Source of the DNA: Chaetoderma sp. LZ-2023a
Lineage: Eukaryota > Mollusca > Caudofoveata > Chaetodermatida > Chaetodermatidae
Assembly (NCBI GenBank): GCA_034401795.1
Contig: CM067369.1
Coordinates: forward strand, 134,619,731 to 134,683,730
Reading direction: 5' to 3'
DNA length: 64,000 nt
Position 1 is the first letter of the stretch. Each line of letters begins with the position of its first letter. This document shows positions 47,167 to 58,599 of the stretch, one piece after another. The translations under genes were made by a program, and so were the position numbers. The notes below the pieces were generated by a model. The model made no database searches. It saw nothing but the letters and a program-made list of their open reading frames with translations, and was not told the DNA's origin.

Positions 47167-47818
47167 TATTTGATGAATTTTGAGGCCGAAATTGGTTTTC
47201 TATATGTTTTTGGGTATTCAGATCTCAAATTTGCCATTTTCAAAAATGTCGAACAAACGGTTTGGCGGCCATCTTTTTTATTGTTTTCCAAAATCTTGTA
47301 CTAAGGCAATGGAACATTTAAAATGTCTTTTTCTCAAGAACCACTGGGTTGATCTCATGTGCATTTGACTGGAGGCATCCTTAGGATCCCATAGGGATAC
47401 AAATTTGTTCAAGTGAATATCATCTGCCAATTTGGCCCATGACTATCTTGAATTGTGGTCGACGTTTAGAAATGGCTTTAAAAATCTTGTCCTTAGCGAC
47501 CTGGGAAATCGATGCAAACCTCATGAAATATGATCTAGAACAATAGCTGGACCAAGTTTGTTCGAGGGAACTTGATTTGCTAAACCTCTCCATTGCAAGT
47601 TCGGTTGTGTCAGTGGCCAATATGTCCAGGTGAGCGATAGAGGCCCCTTGGGCCTCTTGTTTGCTGTGCCGTTAAAATCCCAATGTTAGATGTACCATGT
47701 GTATGTAGAAAACGTTTTTTCTACCTCTGCAAAAGAAGCCATATTCACTATTTATAATTGCTAGATATACATGTTGTTACATGTAATCACTATTCGCCAC
47801 TTGTCTTTTTTTGTTCAG

Positions 47819-50021
47819 CAGATGATAGCGACAGCATTCAGCATCTCGATGGACCACGTAAAAAGTGCATGAACAACGAGAATAGAGACCTTTCAACTAG
47901 CACTAAAGAATGCACTCGGATTCGAGACCTACATGCAGCCAATCAAAGAGATGCCACACTCTCCAGCCATGTGAATGATTCACATAATACATGTACATCT
48001 GTTAACCAGTCGAAGGTCAGAAACCATAGACAGCGAAGAAGCAAGCAAATGAGGGAACAACATGCAGCTCAGCTGCGGCCACAATATGAGGCTGGGTATT
48101 TTGGTGATAAAGCCATTGATGACATTTTGCAAGTGATCGAAACAGCCAGTAGTGACAGGAAAATTAATGGAAAGATACATGACAATACTAGCAAAAATAT
48201 AACCAAGTCACAGAATACCCGTACTAGCAGGAATAGTAAGATTAATAAGATATCGAACAAGATCACCACTATGTTTATGAGTAAGAAATGTGAGAGTGTT
48301 TGTGATAATATGGACATTGTAGAAAACCATGCTACACGTATAATGTCATCGTCCCCAGATGTTGTTCTGGCCAGATTGTTAGTCAAAAGTGGTGCCATTA
48401 ACACAGATAAGTCCTCTGATAACTGTGATAATACGTACACATTTATTAACTCGTTTGAAAAGACTGATTCTTTAAGTGACTTGTCTAGTAATTCTGTTAA
48501 TGTCTTATCAAGTACATCTAGTAAATAAGAAAAATAAACCGAATTGTAGAGAGATGATTTGCTCAGACTCATTTCATCAGGAACTACATTGTAGACAACC
48601 TGTTGTTCAATCACTAACAGCTCAGCCATCATTCGAAGCTCCTGATCCAACAATCTCATTGCATGATAAGGACGTTTATGTTAATCCATTGTTACCTCTA
48701 GTTCTTAGTCAGCCAAGCGACAATAACAAACATTCTAATCTTCAGACACGACAGAACTTAGCAAGCAATGTGCAATGTGACATACTATTTAACAATGCTT
48801 TGGATGCTAATTCTGATGGTAACCTGGAATTCGTGATGCCAGAGGCAGGTTATTCAGATTCAGTTTTAATGTATAATTTGCCGATACCTACACTGCCATG
48901 TGGCCATATAGCTTCAACTAGGTCTACATGCAGCACTAATACATGTAGTTCAAAGTCATCCGCTCACAGACAGCTTGTTCTTAGCATGAATAAGACTGAT
49001 CATCTAGCTGTAGTGCCCATTGCAAAACAAGCAGCAACTTGTTGGACAACAGGACACCATTCTCCAATTTCTTGCCCAGATACAACCATTAACATGATTA
49101 AAGAGAATGGTTTACAGAAAGTATCTAACTGTCATGTCAAAAGTAGCGGCAGCCAGAAATTTCTGTGTGCAAGTAAAATGGTATTTACTAATCCATCAAA
49201 ATGTGCACAAGGATCACATTCAAAATCTCTCAGTTCTGCAACTCTAGTAGATGAGCCAAGGAATAATGGACGAAAACAAAGGCAGGCAGTGATATTTCTT
49301 GACAAACTGCCCATGGTTAATTTAGATATTAGCTTTCTGTATGAACCTGTTATAGATCATGTGACTTTCAAAACAAATACTAATGCATGTACAGGGAACA
49401 GTACAGCAATTGAAAATAATATGAGTAATGCAAATGGAATCTCCTTAGTGTCTGATGTGTCATTTAAACAAAGCAAAAAAGTTAATCTTGAATTCAGCAA
49501 TGTCATGGCATTAACAGCAAGTGACTCACACTTAGCCAGTCCTCCATGTAATAGTAGTAGCACAGAGTGTGCATTGAACACCACAAATGTATGCAGAGCT
49601 TCAGCCTATGTCAAACTTAACACTGAAGATAATGCTAAACATTCAGTACATTTACCAATGTCTTCAACATTCCCGTCGACTTCAGTGAATACCAGTGATA
49701 ATTCTTTGCTGACAACGATTGCTGATGCATATATGTGTGGTGTAAATGGAATTATATCACCTGGTTCCAGAATATCTGATGGTAAAAATGTGGTTTCCAT
49801 TGTCACTGTATCACCGGAAGATGCACTGAAACCTTCACAACAAATGGCAGAAGAAATTAGCAACTCGTCTTCATCATCATGTGTCACAGAGTTTCAGCCA
49901 GCATCACAGGAAGCGTTGATAACTACCAACACTTTCAACGAGATTTATAGTCTGCTGACTGACTGTCCTGCATATTCTGAACAGTTTACCTCTGAAGGCA
50001 GTGTCGAACCTTTATTAGATG
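47819..50021 (+). CDS. Host gene exon D (2.2 kb), unknown Ser/Asn-rich protein
   Basis: Acceptor TTTTTTTGTTCAG ends at 47818 (an alternative CAG lies 3 nt on); donor GATG/GTAAGT after 50021. It reads ADDSDSIQHLDGPRKKCMNN, with a basic patch HRQRRSKQMREQHAAQLRPQ (around 48030-48080) and FGDKAIDDILQVIETASSD, then long Ser/Thr/Asn-rich sequence to VEPLLDG. The frame changes once near 48523-48534 (AGTAAATAAGAAAAATAAAC), where one extra A in a short run explains it; the fixed phase fits exons C and E. No known domain. An abundance of Ser, Thr and Asn and a lack of hydrophobic blocks suggest a largely disordered nuclear or cytoplasmic protein (inference). Confidence 0.75.
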
Positions 50022-53000
50022 GTAAGTGGTGAATCTCTAACCAGGGGTCAAAATGTCCACTCCTCCACTCGTTTTAAGACCTTTAAATCCTGGAGATTTG
50101 CATTGTTTATTTAGAAAGGATGACCTCAGTTCAGTTTGGATGACCTCATTAAATGTGAGATCATTGCCATGGATGACTTCGGATTTTCAAACATTTTAGC
50201 CCCTGTCTCTAACATGTACATGTATCCTCTAGTTACTCTAATCCTATCATATCTTGCCCATCACAAAGCATGTTCTGCCCTACCATACAATACATTCCTT
50301 TGCCGTACATTGTCATGCCACTCACTGTACATGTACAATGTATGTATATGTAGACATAATTTATATTTACATCTACGTACATGTACATTAGTGGAATTTC
50401 ATCAATAGGCATGCCTTTTGTCGGTAATCTCAGTGCCTGATCAAAAATTTTAGCTTGGACGCTCTTAGGAGCGGGTTGTGATGGATAAAGACTACATGTA
50501 CATTTGTATGAGATGTAATTTTTACATCTTTTCATGGTTTTGGACCTTTTTTCATGTTTCTTGTTAAGGTCTTTAAATCGGTTTGTTCATTAAGCTCAAC
50601 AATGGATATTCCAAGTTCAATGAAACTTTACATAAGTCTTCTATATAATACAGGGATGCAATCTGCATCATTACTGATGTACAGGTAATGGGACTAAATC
50701 TTTACTACTGCTTTCCAGGTTTTGGACCTTTTCAACAATTTTTGGTTACAGTATTTTATAGACCATTCTTGTTCAGCATTGGCTCACCGAATCAACAACA
50801 TTTTATGTCCTGCAGGGATGCAGTCGTCATCATCACTCACTTTAAATTTAAATTCAGGAGAGTAAATGATTGCTCCCTTTCAAAATTGTTATGGAGAGGC
50901 CAGAAAACGTGTAAAAAAATAAAAAGTTTGTAAAACTGGAGTGAGTGAGGGAGGGGAGAAGTGTCAGTACGTGCCTATATTATGTCACTGTAACTGAGCC
51001 ATGTAGGCGAGCAATGAGATACTCGCTTAAAATCAACTTTGGGCGAGTGGAGGTCAGAGGAGAGCAATCACTTTCCTCTTATGGAGAGGCCTGGTTTTGA
51101 CTTAGAATACATGTATTTGTGCGTCACTTAACTTTTACCACTCTGATGTCAACATTTAAATGTGTAAATTAAATTAAAAGAAGAACTGATGGTCATTTTT
51201 AAACACATTTTTTGGAGGATGTTGCTGTCTACGACAGTGACATCGTTCACCAAAACTGTTTAAAAATGTACCCCAGTTTCCTTGCTACTGTCACAGTAAA
51301 TGATAAAATGTTGACGTCATAAAGAGTGGTAAGGGTTAATATGTGTAATAGCAATCACCACTATCCATTCCTTTACGGACGAGACATTGCACGCATGGTT
51401 CCTCATTTGCATCCTTTTGCACATATAGACGCATAAAATCTGCCCTGGGACGCATGAAGATGGATCCCCTGTGTTCCAGGGGACGCACAGAAAATTTGGC
51501 ACGAAAATCGGTAACACTACACTATAGGGTTGGGCGGTTTGGCCTAAAAGAAAACCGACGGTATCACTAATTAAACTGGCTAGAAAGATCGAAAATAATT
51601 TGAAATATTTTGAAATATGAAAATATCTTGTTTTCATTAGCTACAGTACATGTATTTTGCGGTTTGACAACTGACGTAAATTGCCATGAAATTAGAACGG
51701 CATACGACTGACTGTCCACTTCGATGCTACCCATCTCAAAATAATAGTTAAAATAATTAAAGTCTGGTTCATGTGATGTCGTCAAATTAACAACCTGACT
51801 GCTAAAATGCTGATTTTCAACACTTGTTAGGTCACTATTTTCGAAAGCGTAGTAAAATATAATGCATGAAAATCGGAACCTGGATATTAGAGTGAGTTTA
51901 GGCACCTCATAGAGTTCGCATAACCACCTAGTAATCTAGTAAGGCACATGTTTGTATTCGAGTACCCGGTATTCAGTAATACAATAAACTGTCATTCCAA
52001 TCTAAATAATAAAGAGATTATGATAAATTGACAACTTAATGCAATGATTCGCGGGAATCTAATTTACTTAAATCTACTTAAATCAACACTCAGTAGTCTG
52101 GCAGATACATGAACACGGTCCATAAAACAAAACGATGTGATTTTAACTCCATCAACCAAAAAAGTCACGTGATAAAAAATACTATGATTTACAGGAATTT
52201 CATTCATAAAATCAATAGTAGTAAATATCCAGGCGGAAAAATTTATTAACAACCAATCACATTATGCCTGCTCATATTTGAGAGGCTACAAGGTTTATTT
52301 TACAACTGTAAAACTTTTATGTTTGCCAGCATAAGAAGCGAACTTAAATCGTTTTCAATTCTCTGGCGTTCAAGCAATTTATTTCTAACATCTTATGCCG
52401 TGCTGGATCATTTTATGTTTGTCAAAATCTAAGGGAAATAATGGCATGTTTGGAATGGGAGTTCATTGTAAAGCGTGGTTGTTTTCATAGCGTGCTTCTT
52501 GATTTTTTTGGTATCATGTCATGGCTTGGAATCATAATTAAACATAGTACAAACTCGAATTGATAAAAGGATTATTTGTTACAAAGAAGAAATTTAGATT
52601 TTCAAATTATTCAATCTTACCGTGAACTCGCAGAGCTTACGTCATGTAAAATTCACTGCTAGCAAATCAAATCATATTTGGCAAGTGTCGTTCTCGGCTG
52701 ATTTGATGGGTATTACTTATAGTTAACTTCATCGAAATTTCACACACACCCCAATTTCAGCTTAGGACCCCCAGATTTTGGCTTAGGACCCCCAAATTTC
52801 AGAGTATGGTGTCCCAGGGACCCCTAAAATCCAGGTGCCATGTGGAACACTGATTGCACGCTACATCATTCTTGTTATTGGATTAATCAAACTTCAGATG
52901 CACAATACATGTATACATGTATATACCAACTAAATTTTCATACATACATGTACCTAAAATGTAAATGATCAGCTAAAGGATTTGTATGAAAACTATTTTC

Positions 53001-53159
53001 GCCAGCCTTGACTGTGTTTCAACGTACTGGGCTCAAAATGTCAGTTGTCAAGGTTGTGCTTACCCAGTGATGAAACATGACCATCATAATGCTTTAAATA
53101 GAAATGAAAGGATGCCATAGATTACTTATCAGACATTGTCATTCTTTTTTATAATACAG
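50022..53159. other. Intron D-E; no gene seen
   Basis: 3.1 kb of A/T-rich intron with ACATGTAC words. A hAT-like left end lies at 51525. Around 52750-52850 is GACCCCCAGATTTTGGCTTA with GGTGTCCCAGGGACCCCTAA, a low-copy repeat also seen at 10450-10500 and 10720-10790. 52980-53159 matches the segment before exon F. Confidence 0.55.
51525..51600. mobile_element. hAT-like left terminus fragment
   Basis: TAGGGTTGGGCGGTTTGGCC, then GAAAACCGACGGTATCAC, resembles the TAGAGCTGGGCGGT termini of the element at 18472. The matching right end was not found. Confidence 0.45.
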
Positions 53160-53333
53160 GTGGAATAAGCATGTCACAAGTGAATATTGGCCCAGCGCTG
53201 CCTAACTACGTGTACCTCCAGCAACACCTGCCGATAACCATGCCATTGTCTAGCCTTAGCGATGACGTTCAAGGTCCTGAGCAGAGGTCATCACTTTCAT
53301 TGGATGTTGATACAGAGCTGAATGACTTAACTT
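53160..53333 (+). CDS. Host gene exon E, first copy of a duplicated exon
   Basis: 174 bp, acceptor TATAATACAG, donor ACTT/GTAAGT. With G from exon D it reads GGISMSQVNIGPALPNYVYL, QQHLPITMPLSSLSDDVQGP, EQRSSLSLDVDTELNDLT. Phase 1 in and phase 1 out. It is nearly identical to exon F, with two extra codons (Val-Tyr). Because it is symmetric, including or skipping it keeps the frame. Confidence 0.82.
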
Positions 53334-53489
53334 GTAAGTCGATGTATGAATAAAATTTTGGGGATGAAATGTGGAAATAAGAGATCTAGTCCAGCAATGC
53401 CAGAATTTTAGTGCATTATCTACCTATTTGTTTTGGCAGCCAATCTGTTGGCTCTCAGAGCTCTGTGGGTTTCCATAGCTCTATTCTCC

Positions 53490-53685
53490 AAAACTGATTA
53501 TGGCTTCTGCGGTGGTCTTGAGAAATTTCCATTTGCAAGCCAAGAGAAATCTACATGTATGTATTTTGAAAAGTTAAGTGTACCACTGGAATAACTTGCT
53601 CGATGACCAAGCCAGCTATTCCAGACAAAAAATTTCAGAAATAGTCTTCTGGTATGCAAATAGACATTCTATGAGAAAGTTTTTT
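53490..53685. mobile_element. Palindromic MITE, copy 5
   Basis: GGCTTCTGCGGTGGTCTTGA, then GAAATTTCCATTTGCAAGCC, the centre ACTGGAATAACTTGCTCGAT with AGCCAGCTATTCCAG, and the return arm AATAGTCTTCTGGTATGCAA. More diverged than the other copies, and with an inserted ACATGTATGT. It lies between the duplicated exons. Confidence 0.72.
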
Positions 53686-54109
53686 GTGCGTTTTTAGTTG
53701 CGAATCACAACTAACTAATGTATATAAGACGGGCAAGGTTTGCCCATCTCTCTGTTGGTCGTTCTATCAGTCTGTCAAATATTACAAATTTACACAGCTG
53801 CCTACATGTACAAACACATGTAAGTCACAACTTATCGCATGTACATGTATGTCACATGCTCCTCCGATCTTATATTTGGGCTGGGGGTTTCTGTAGAATA
53901 CAGATTAAATTGGTCTGGCTAAAAATTTTCACTGGCCTTGGCTGGGTTTTTCTTTTGACTTTCTTGAGATCCTTCTTAAGACTGAGTTCAAAAGGCCAGT
54001 TGTCACGGTTGTGCTGACCCAGTTATGAAAGTTGACCATCATAATGCTAACTAGATACACTTGAGGGAGATGCTAACCTACGCTGTCCTGCTCTCTTTGG
54101 CATATATAT

Positions 54110-54450
54110 ATATATTTGACCCGTGACATAGATAGTTGACCTTTTGACCTCACGGTCAAATACATCGTAGGCATTGATAGTTGGAAATATGTGCCAAGTT
54201 GGTTAATCAAACTATGTATCATTCTGGCGTTATGGCCAAAACCCCATTTTGAGTATGTACTCTTTGATCTGTGACCTAGATATTTAAACTCTTAACCTCA
54301 TTTTCAAACCAGAACTACCCATATCCAATATGAAGACATATGCCAAGTTGGGTGATTCTAGCTAGTTAGAGTCTGGAGATATGATCCAGACAGACAGACA
54401 AACAGATAGGACCGATCACACTACTCACATCTGCCTCCATGGCCATATTA
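54110..54450. repeat. Two tandem units of about 152 bp, with a GACAGACAGA tail
   Basis: TTTGACCCGTGACATAGATA and TTTGATCTGTGACCTAGATA start two units that share ATATGCCAAGTTGG(T/G) and end in GATCCAGACAGACAGACAAA, then CACTACTCACATCTGCC. Similar GACCTT-rich wording is common in molluscan repeats. Non-coding, in intron E-F. Confidence 0.65.
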
Positions 54451-54523
54451 GTAATTAATAACAGTGAAATGTTGCCATACATGAATTAGCAAGCAGCGAT
54501 TGTCATTATTTTTTATAATACAG

Positions 54524-54691
54524 CTGGAATAAGCATGTCACAAGGGAACATTGACTCAGCACCGCCTAACTACCTCCAGCAACACCTGCCGATAACCATG
54601 CCATTGTCTAGCCTTAACGATGACGTTCAAGGTCCTGAGCAGAGGTCATCACTTTCATTGGATGAGGATACAGAGCTGAATGACTTACTTA
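54524..54691 (+). CDS. Host gene exon F, second copy of the duplicated exon
   Basis: 168 bp, acceptor TATAATACAG, donor CTTA/GTAAGT. In phase with E it reads SGISMSQGNIDSAPPNYLQQ, HLPITMPLSSLNDDVQGPEQ, RSSLSLDEDTELNDLL. The 3' two thirds differ from exon E at only a few bases, and the preceding intron (TTTTTTATAATACAG, GTCA(A/C)GGTTGTGCT(T/G)ACCC, GACCATCATAATGCT) is also duplicated, so a segment of about 1.37 kb was copied in tandem. Phase 1-1. Confidence 0.82.
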
Positions 54692-55346
54692 GTAAGTACA
54701 TGTATATCTGTTTTTTTAATGAAATGTGGAATCAGATTTCCTCCGTGATTTGCAGTGATGTCCTGAATTAATTTAAAAATAAGCACTTCTTAGTAGTGAT
54801 TAAAACCCTCATAAAATATGCCTATTCTTGGACATACACGTATAACTAAAATATAGACTTGTTTATACATGTACATGTAGCTAAATGCTACCCATTTATA
54901 AAATGAGTTGTGACGTCGTTAAAATTGATAGTCAGGTTTGTAATGTTTGTCTCACCTGCGAAGCAGAAAAAGTGAGACATACATTGTACATGTAGGTATC
55001 ACTTTTCCGATGGCGACCGCGTCAACATTACATGTGTAAGTTTTTGCCCTTAGCAAAACTTCTCAGCTTATATTTCAGGATTGGTTAAGCCTATTGCAAC
55101 TAAACTGGGATACATGGTTACCTATAATGATAGGAAGCAGCATGATGATGTTGGGGTCACAAGGTCAAAGGCCAAGGTCACTGTGACCTTGATACAGAGC
55201 TCTGTTATTTCACCATTTTTTTGCATTTAGCAAAACTTCTCAGCTTATATTTCATGATTGACTAAGCTTATTGCGACTAAATTTGGGTACATGCTTACCT
55301 ATAATCTTAGGAAACAGCATGATGATTTTGGGGTCACATGGTCAAA

Positions 55347-55560
55347 TTTCACATCAAGAGTATACTTACCTCCCTAATACTTTTGATATTGCTAAATATT
55401 GGCTTTCACTCAATAAACACTCAGATTAAAACAGTTAGGTGCCCCTACTGGGCAGGGAGTCAGAGCATAGTCTGGCGGATGCCAGCCCCACCACCGCGCA
55501 TGCGCAGACTAGCACTTCCTCTTTGCTAATTTATTGGCTGAGAGTGTACACATGCTTTTG
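55347..55560. repeat. DIRS element 3, left inverted terminal repeat
   Basis: Inverted match of 62140-62361. Contains CACTCAATAAACACTCAG, GTGCCCCTACTGGGCAGGGA and CCACCACCGCGCATGCGCAG. CTTACCTCCCTAATACTTTT is the word shared with the internal complementary region. Confidence 0.9.
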
Positions 55561-56433
55561 TGTTAGAAACTTTCTATACTCTTTTCGAAGTTTTTTGAGA
55601 CTGTTTGGTAGAAGTTTATCCCTGAGAAAGATGGCAGAGAGAGTAACTTCGCCACAGGAGGGCCTTGGACCTTTAAATCAGGTGACTTCTAGTAAAATTA
55701 GCGAGTTTTGTCCCGTTGTAATGTGTTTCCGGGACTCGCGCTAAACGTGATAAGCGCCTTGATTAGTTGGTTTATTTCAACTAGGTGCTATATAAGACTA
55801 ATCTCTCTTTGTGTTTATGTCCACAGGTCTGTGTGAAGAAATATAATGGACATGACATCAGCAGAGGGTTTGTGTCTCTCCACCATGGTTCCATTTCCTA
55901 CTAATACTGTTAGGTTATCTAACCAAAAATTCTATGTCCAGTGAGTTGGAGGCCTATTATAAAGGTCTTCTCACTTTGCCCTCTTGATCCAATTCCTTCC
56001 CCTAGAGGTGGAGAGAGTTAAGAGGCGTTCAGTGGTGGAGTGCTCCAGTTCATCAGGTTGGATGGTTTGTCTAGACAAGGTGTCAGGTATCTAATTATTG
56101 ATATGAGGTGATGTTAATTATTTAGAGGAAAGGGAGATAATTAACTCTATTTGCCATTGTTATCAGTATATATCTGATGCTTGTGTAGTCGAAATGTCCA
56201 TTCTGCACATGTTCTGGTTAGAGATACAATTCGTCCTTACACTGGGATGTTTGTTGGGGATCGATTTTTTCCTGTCATAGGATTAATGACGTCATAATCA
56301 GCCTTGCTCTTTATTAACAATTAAAGTTGTCCGAAGCTGGTTTTCTGATAAATTATGATCTTTATGATCATTTTCCTTCTCTTGAGTTGGTGAGTTTTCT
56401 AAGCTTAACTAGTTTGCTCATACTCCTCGTCCT

Positions 56434-58470
56434 TTGGCCTTTTTTCAGAGACCTGGTTGTGCGTCCTGTGGACGATTTTTGAGGGACAAGTTTGGCCCTC
56501 ATCTCTGTTTTCATTGTAGCCCCTGTGGTCCCTTGCTTAATTGCGAGATATGTAAGCACTGGGGGGGGGGGGGCGAGCTAATGTCCGAATTCTTGTGCTT
56601 GCAGGCGAAGGACAAGGTGGAGGAGGAGAAGAAGAAGCTGAAAAAAGAGGGTGTAAGTAAGAAGGGTAAGAGGAAGGCCTCGTCCGCGGTGGACATGGAG
56701 GCCTTCCGGACCGAGATGTTGGGAGAGATGAGGAGGACAATAAAGGATTTGGTTCCAGAGTTGCTTCGTGGCATGCTTCCTGGACCAAATCCTTTATTGA
56801 CCTCATCATCTGCTTCGGAGCAGGTAATCCCCACCTCTGAATCAACGTTCCTTAGTACGCTTCCGTTGTTTGAAGATTCAGAGGTGGCCCCATTAGAGGG
56901 GGCGTTCCACGGCCCTGGCAGCAGGCTTATTGCCGCGCCCAATAGGGACCGTGGACGGTCGTCGCTGGAACCCGCGGGCTGCTTATCAGTCCAGGGGTAT
57001 CCGCACACCGCGGGTGCCAGTACCTCGTATGGCACCTTCCCTGGCCAGTCCGGGTTAGCTCTCTTTGCTGACCCGGAGTCTAATCTGTCTGGCCAGGAGG
57101 ATGAGGATTACCTGTTGGGGTCGCCGTCTGAAGACGTGGCCATGGATTATGACGTCTGTCCACCCCTCGCGGGGAATACAGGCGCCTTTTTCCACGGTTC
57201 TACTCTCCCAGGGGTAGAATCCACGGTTCAGACTGTGGCCCTGGGCGCTGAAGGCCAGCGGTACCGCATACCTCGGCTTGCCGAGAGTGTCGCTGGTGCT
57301 GGCCGGGGCCGTGGTGGGGCGGTATATGCCCCGCGCACTACCACGGCGCCTGCTCCTGGTCAAACCAGTGATATTAGCATGCCGGTATTATCAGGCCCGC
57401 ATGTTCTCCCTGGCTTGCCAGGGATATCAGCGTACCCGCCGTCAAGCTCTGTTGCTTGCGCTCAGGAGGAAGACGAAGGCCCCCGTCTTGTAGAGCGCTC
57501 GCAGCTAGCCACGGAGGAGGATTGGTCTGACGCTTGCCAGTGGTTGGTGAGTGTTAGACCAGATCTTCCCGTGGAGCAGTCGGCTAGCCAGCGTGAGCAC
57601 AGGCCGTGGTTAGCTGGTAAGCCTACTGCTAACGCTATGCCTTCTCTGCCGCTGGCAGAGCATGTCGTTGACATGTTCGAGGCGGCGGAGACGTCCATTA
57701 AGTCGAGTGGACGTCTCGCTAAGGCCCCGCGCGAGGTGGCCAGGCGTTGCCGCATCGTGCCCCTGGACTACCAGCGGTACGGTGTGGTACCGAAGCCGAG
57801 CGTGGATGACCGCGCGGCTTTGGGTGAGGATGCGCGGCCAGGCTCCCGTTCTGACACGGGAGTCTTGTGTTCGAACGCGTTGCGTTCAGCAAATGCCGCG
57901 TTGCGTGATGCGGAGGAGAGTGGGAGGGCTTCGAGGGGTAATAACAGCATCCGCATCGCGCCAGCCAAGTCCGGTCACAGTCCAGCGAGCCATCCAGGAT
58001 GGTATCAACCTGGCTCTGGACTGTATGACGCGGGCGGTGACCAGGAGTGTCCGGGCAAGGCGCACTTTTGCCTTGGATAATCTGTGCCCGTCCCAGGACC
58101 TCTACAATAGGCTACTACGTACGCCTATGACAGGTCCTGGTCTCTTTGGAGGTGAGGGATGTAGGCACCTCCAGGAGACGGTTACGCTGGTCAATAACCA
58201 GAGGGCGCTGCGCGAGCAGTTTGAGGTGCTTCGTCGTGCCAACGTTTGCGCCGCACCCCCTGCGTATCGTCCCCTGCAGGCTCGAGGTGGTAGTGGCCAG
58301 GTCAGAGGCCAACCACCATCGCAGCGCCGGCCTCGGCCGCATGCGATTCGGCCAGCAGCGAGGGGGGCGCAAGCTCCTCAGGCGCAGTCAGCCAGGCAGC
58401 CGCCCACGCACCGAGGTGCGCGCGGTGCTGGTCGTGGCGCGCGAGGATCTGGGCGGGGTAATCGTTCCTG
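56434..58470 (+). other. DIRS element 3, Gag-like region (fossil)
   Basis: Begins with CASCGRFLRDKFGPHLC, FHCSPC and CEIC: the same CX2C-X12-CX2CX2C-X5-CX2C spacing as element 2. A Lys/Glu-rich stretch follows (DKVEEEKKKLKKEG), then RRTIKDLVPELLRGMLPG, an acidic patch, a conserved block (QRYGVVPKPSVDDRAALG) matching GEYDRYGVVPSVTEDDRWVL of element 1, and TPMTGPGLFGGEGCRHLQET. The tail is Arg/Gly-rich (RGARGAGRGARGSGRG), in contrast to the Lys-rich tail of the other family. About one break. Confidence 0.83.
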
Positions 58471-58599
58471 ATGGGACGGTTACCGTGGTGAGAACCGCGC
58501 CAGTGTTTCTGGCAAAGGAGACAGTGCCGCTCTTGCACTCCTTATGTCCACCTCTATCCCTAGGTGGACCGGTGGGAGGCCGGTTAGCCGACCACATGC

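Larger units (their letters stand above)
45043..47661 (+). mobile_element. AGCTCACC-family repeat, long form, split by Tc1
   Basis: The head is partly lost (GTCACCTAAGTGAGCTTATG then GTCGTGGCGACCGTCCGTC). Body modules AAGCATCCTTAGGGCATAGG, AAACATGGCTGCAGTGAGCC and GGCGGCCATATTGTG lead to 45505. The Tc1-like element occupies 45506-47166. The repeat resumes TTTGATGAATTTTGAGGCCG and ends CCAGGTGAGCGATAGAGG then CCCCTTGGGCCTCTTGTT. Removing the Tc1 and one TA gives the same wording as 7340-7385 of the uninterrupted copy. Confidence 0.85.
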
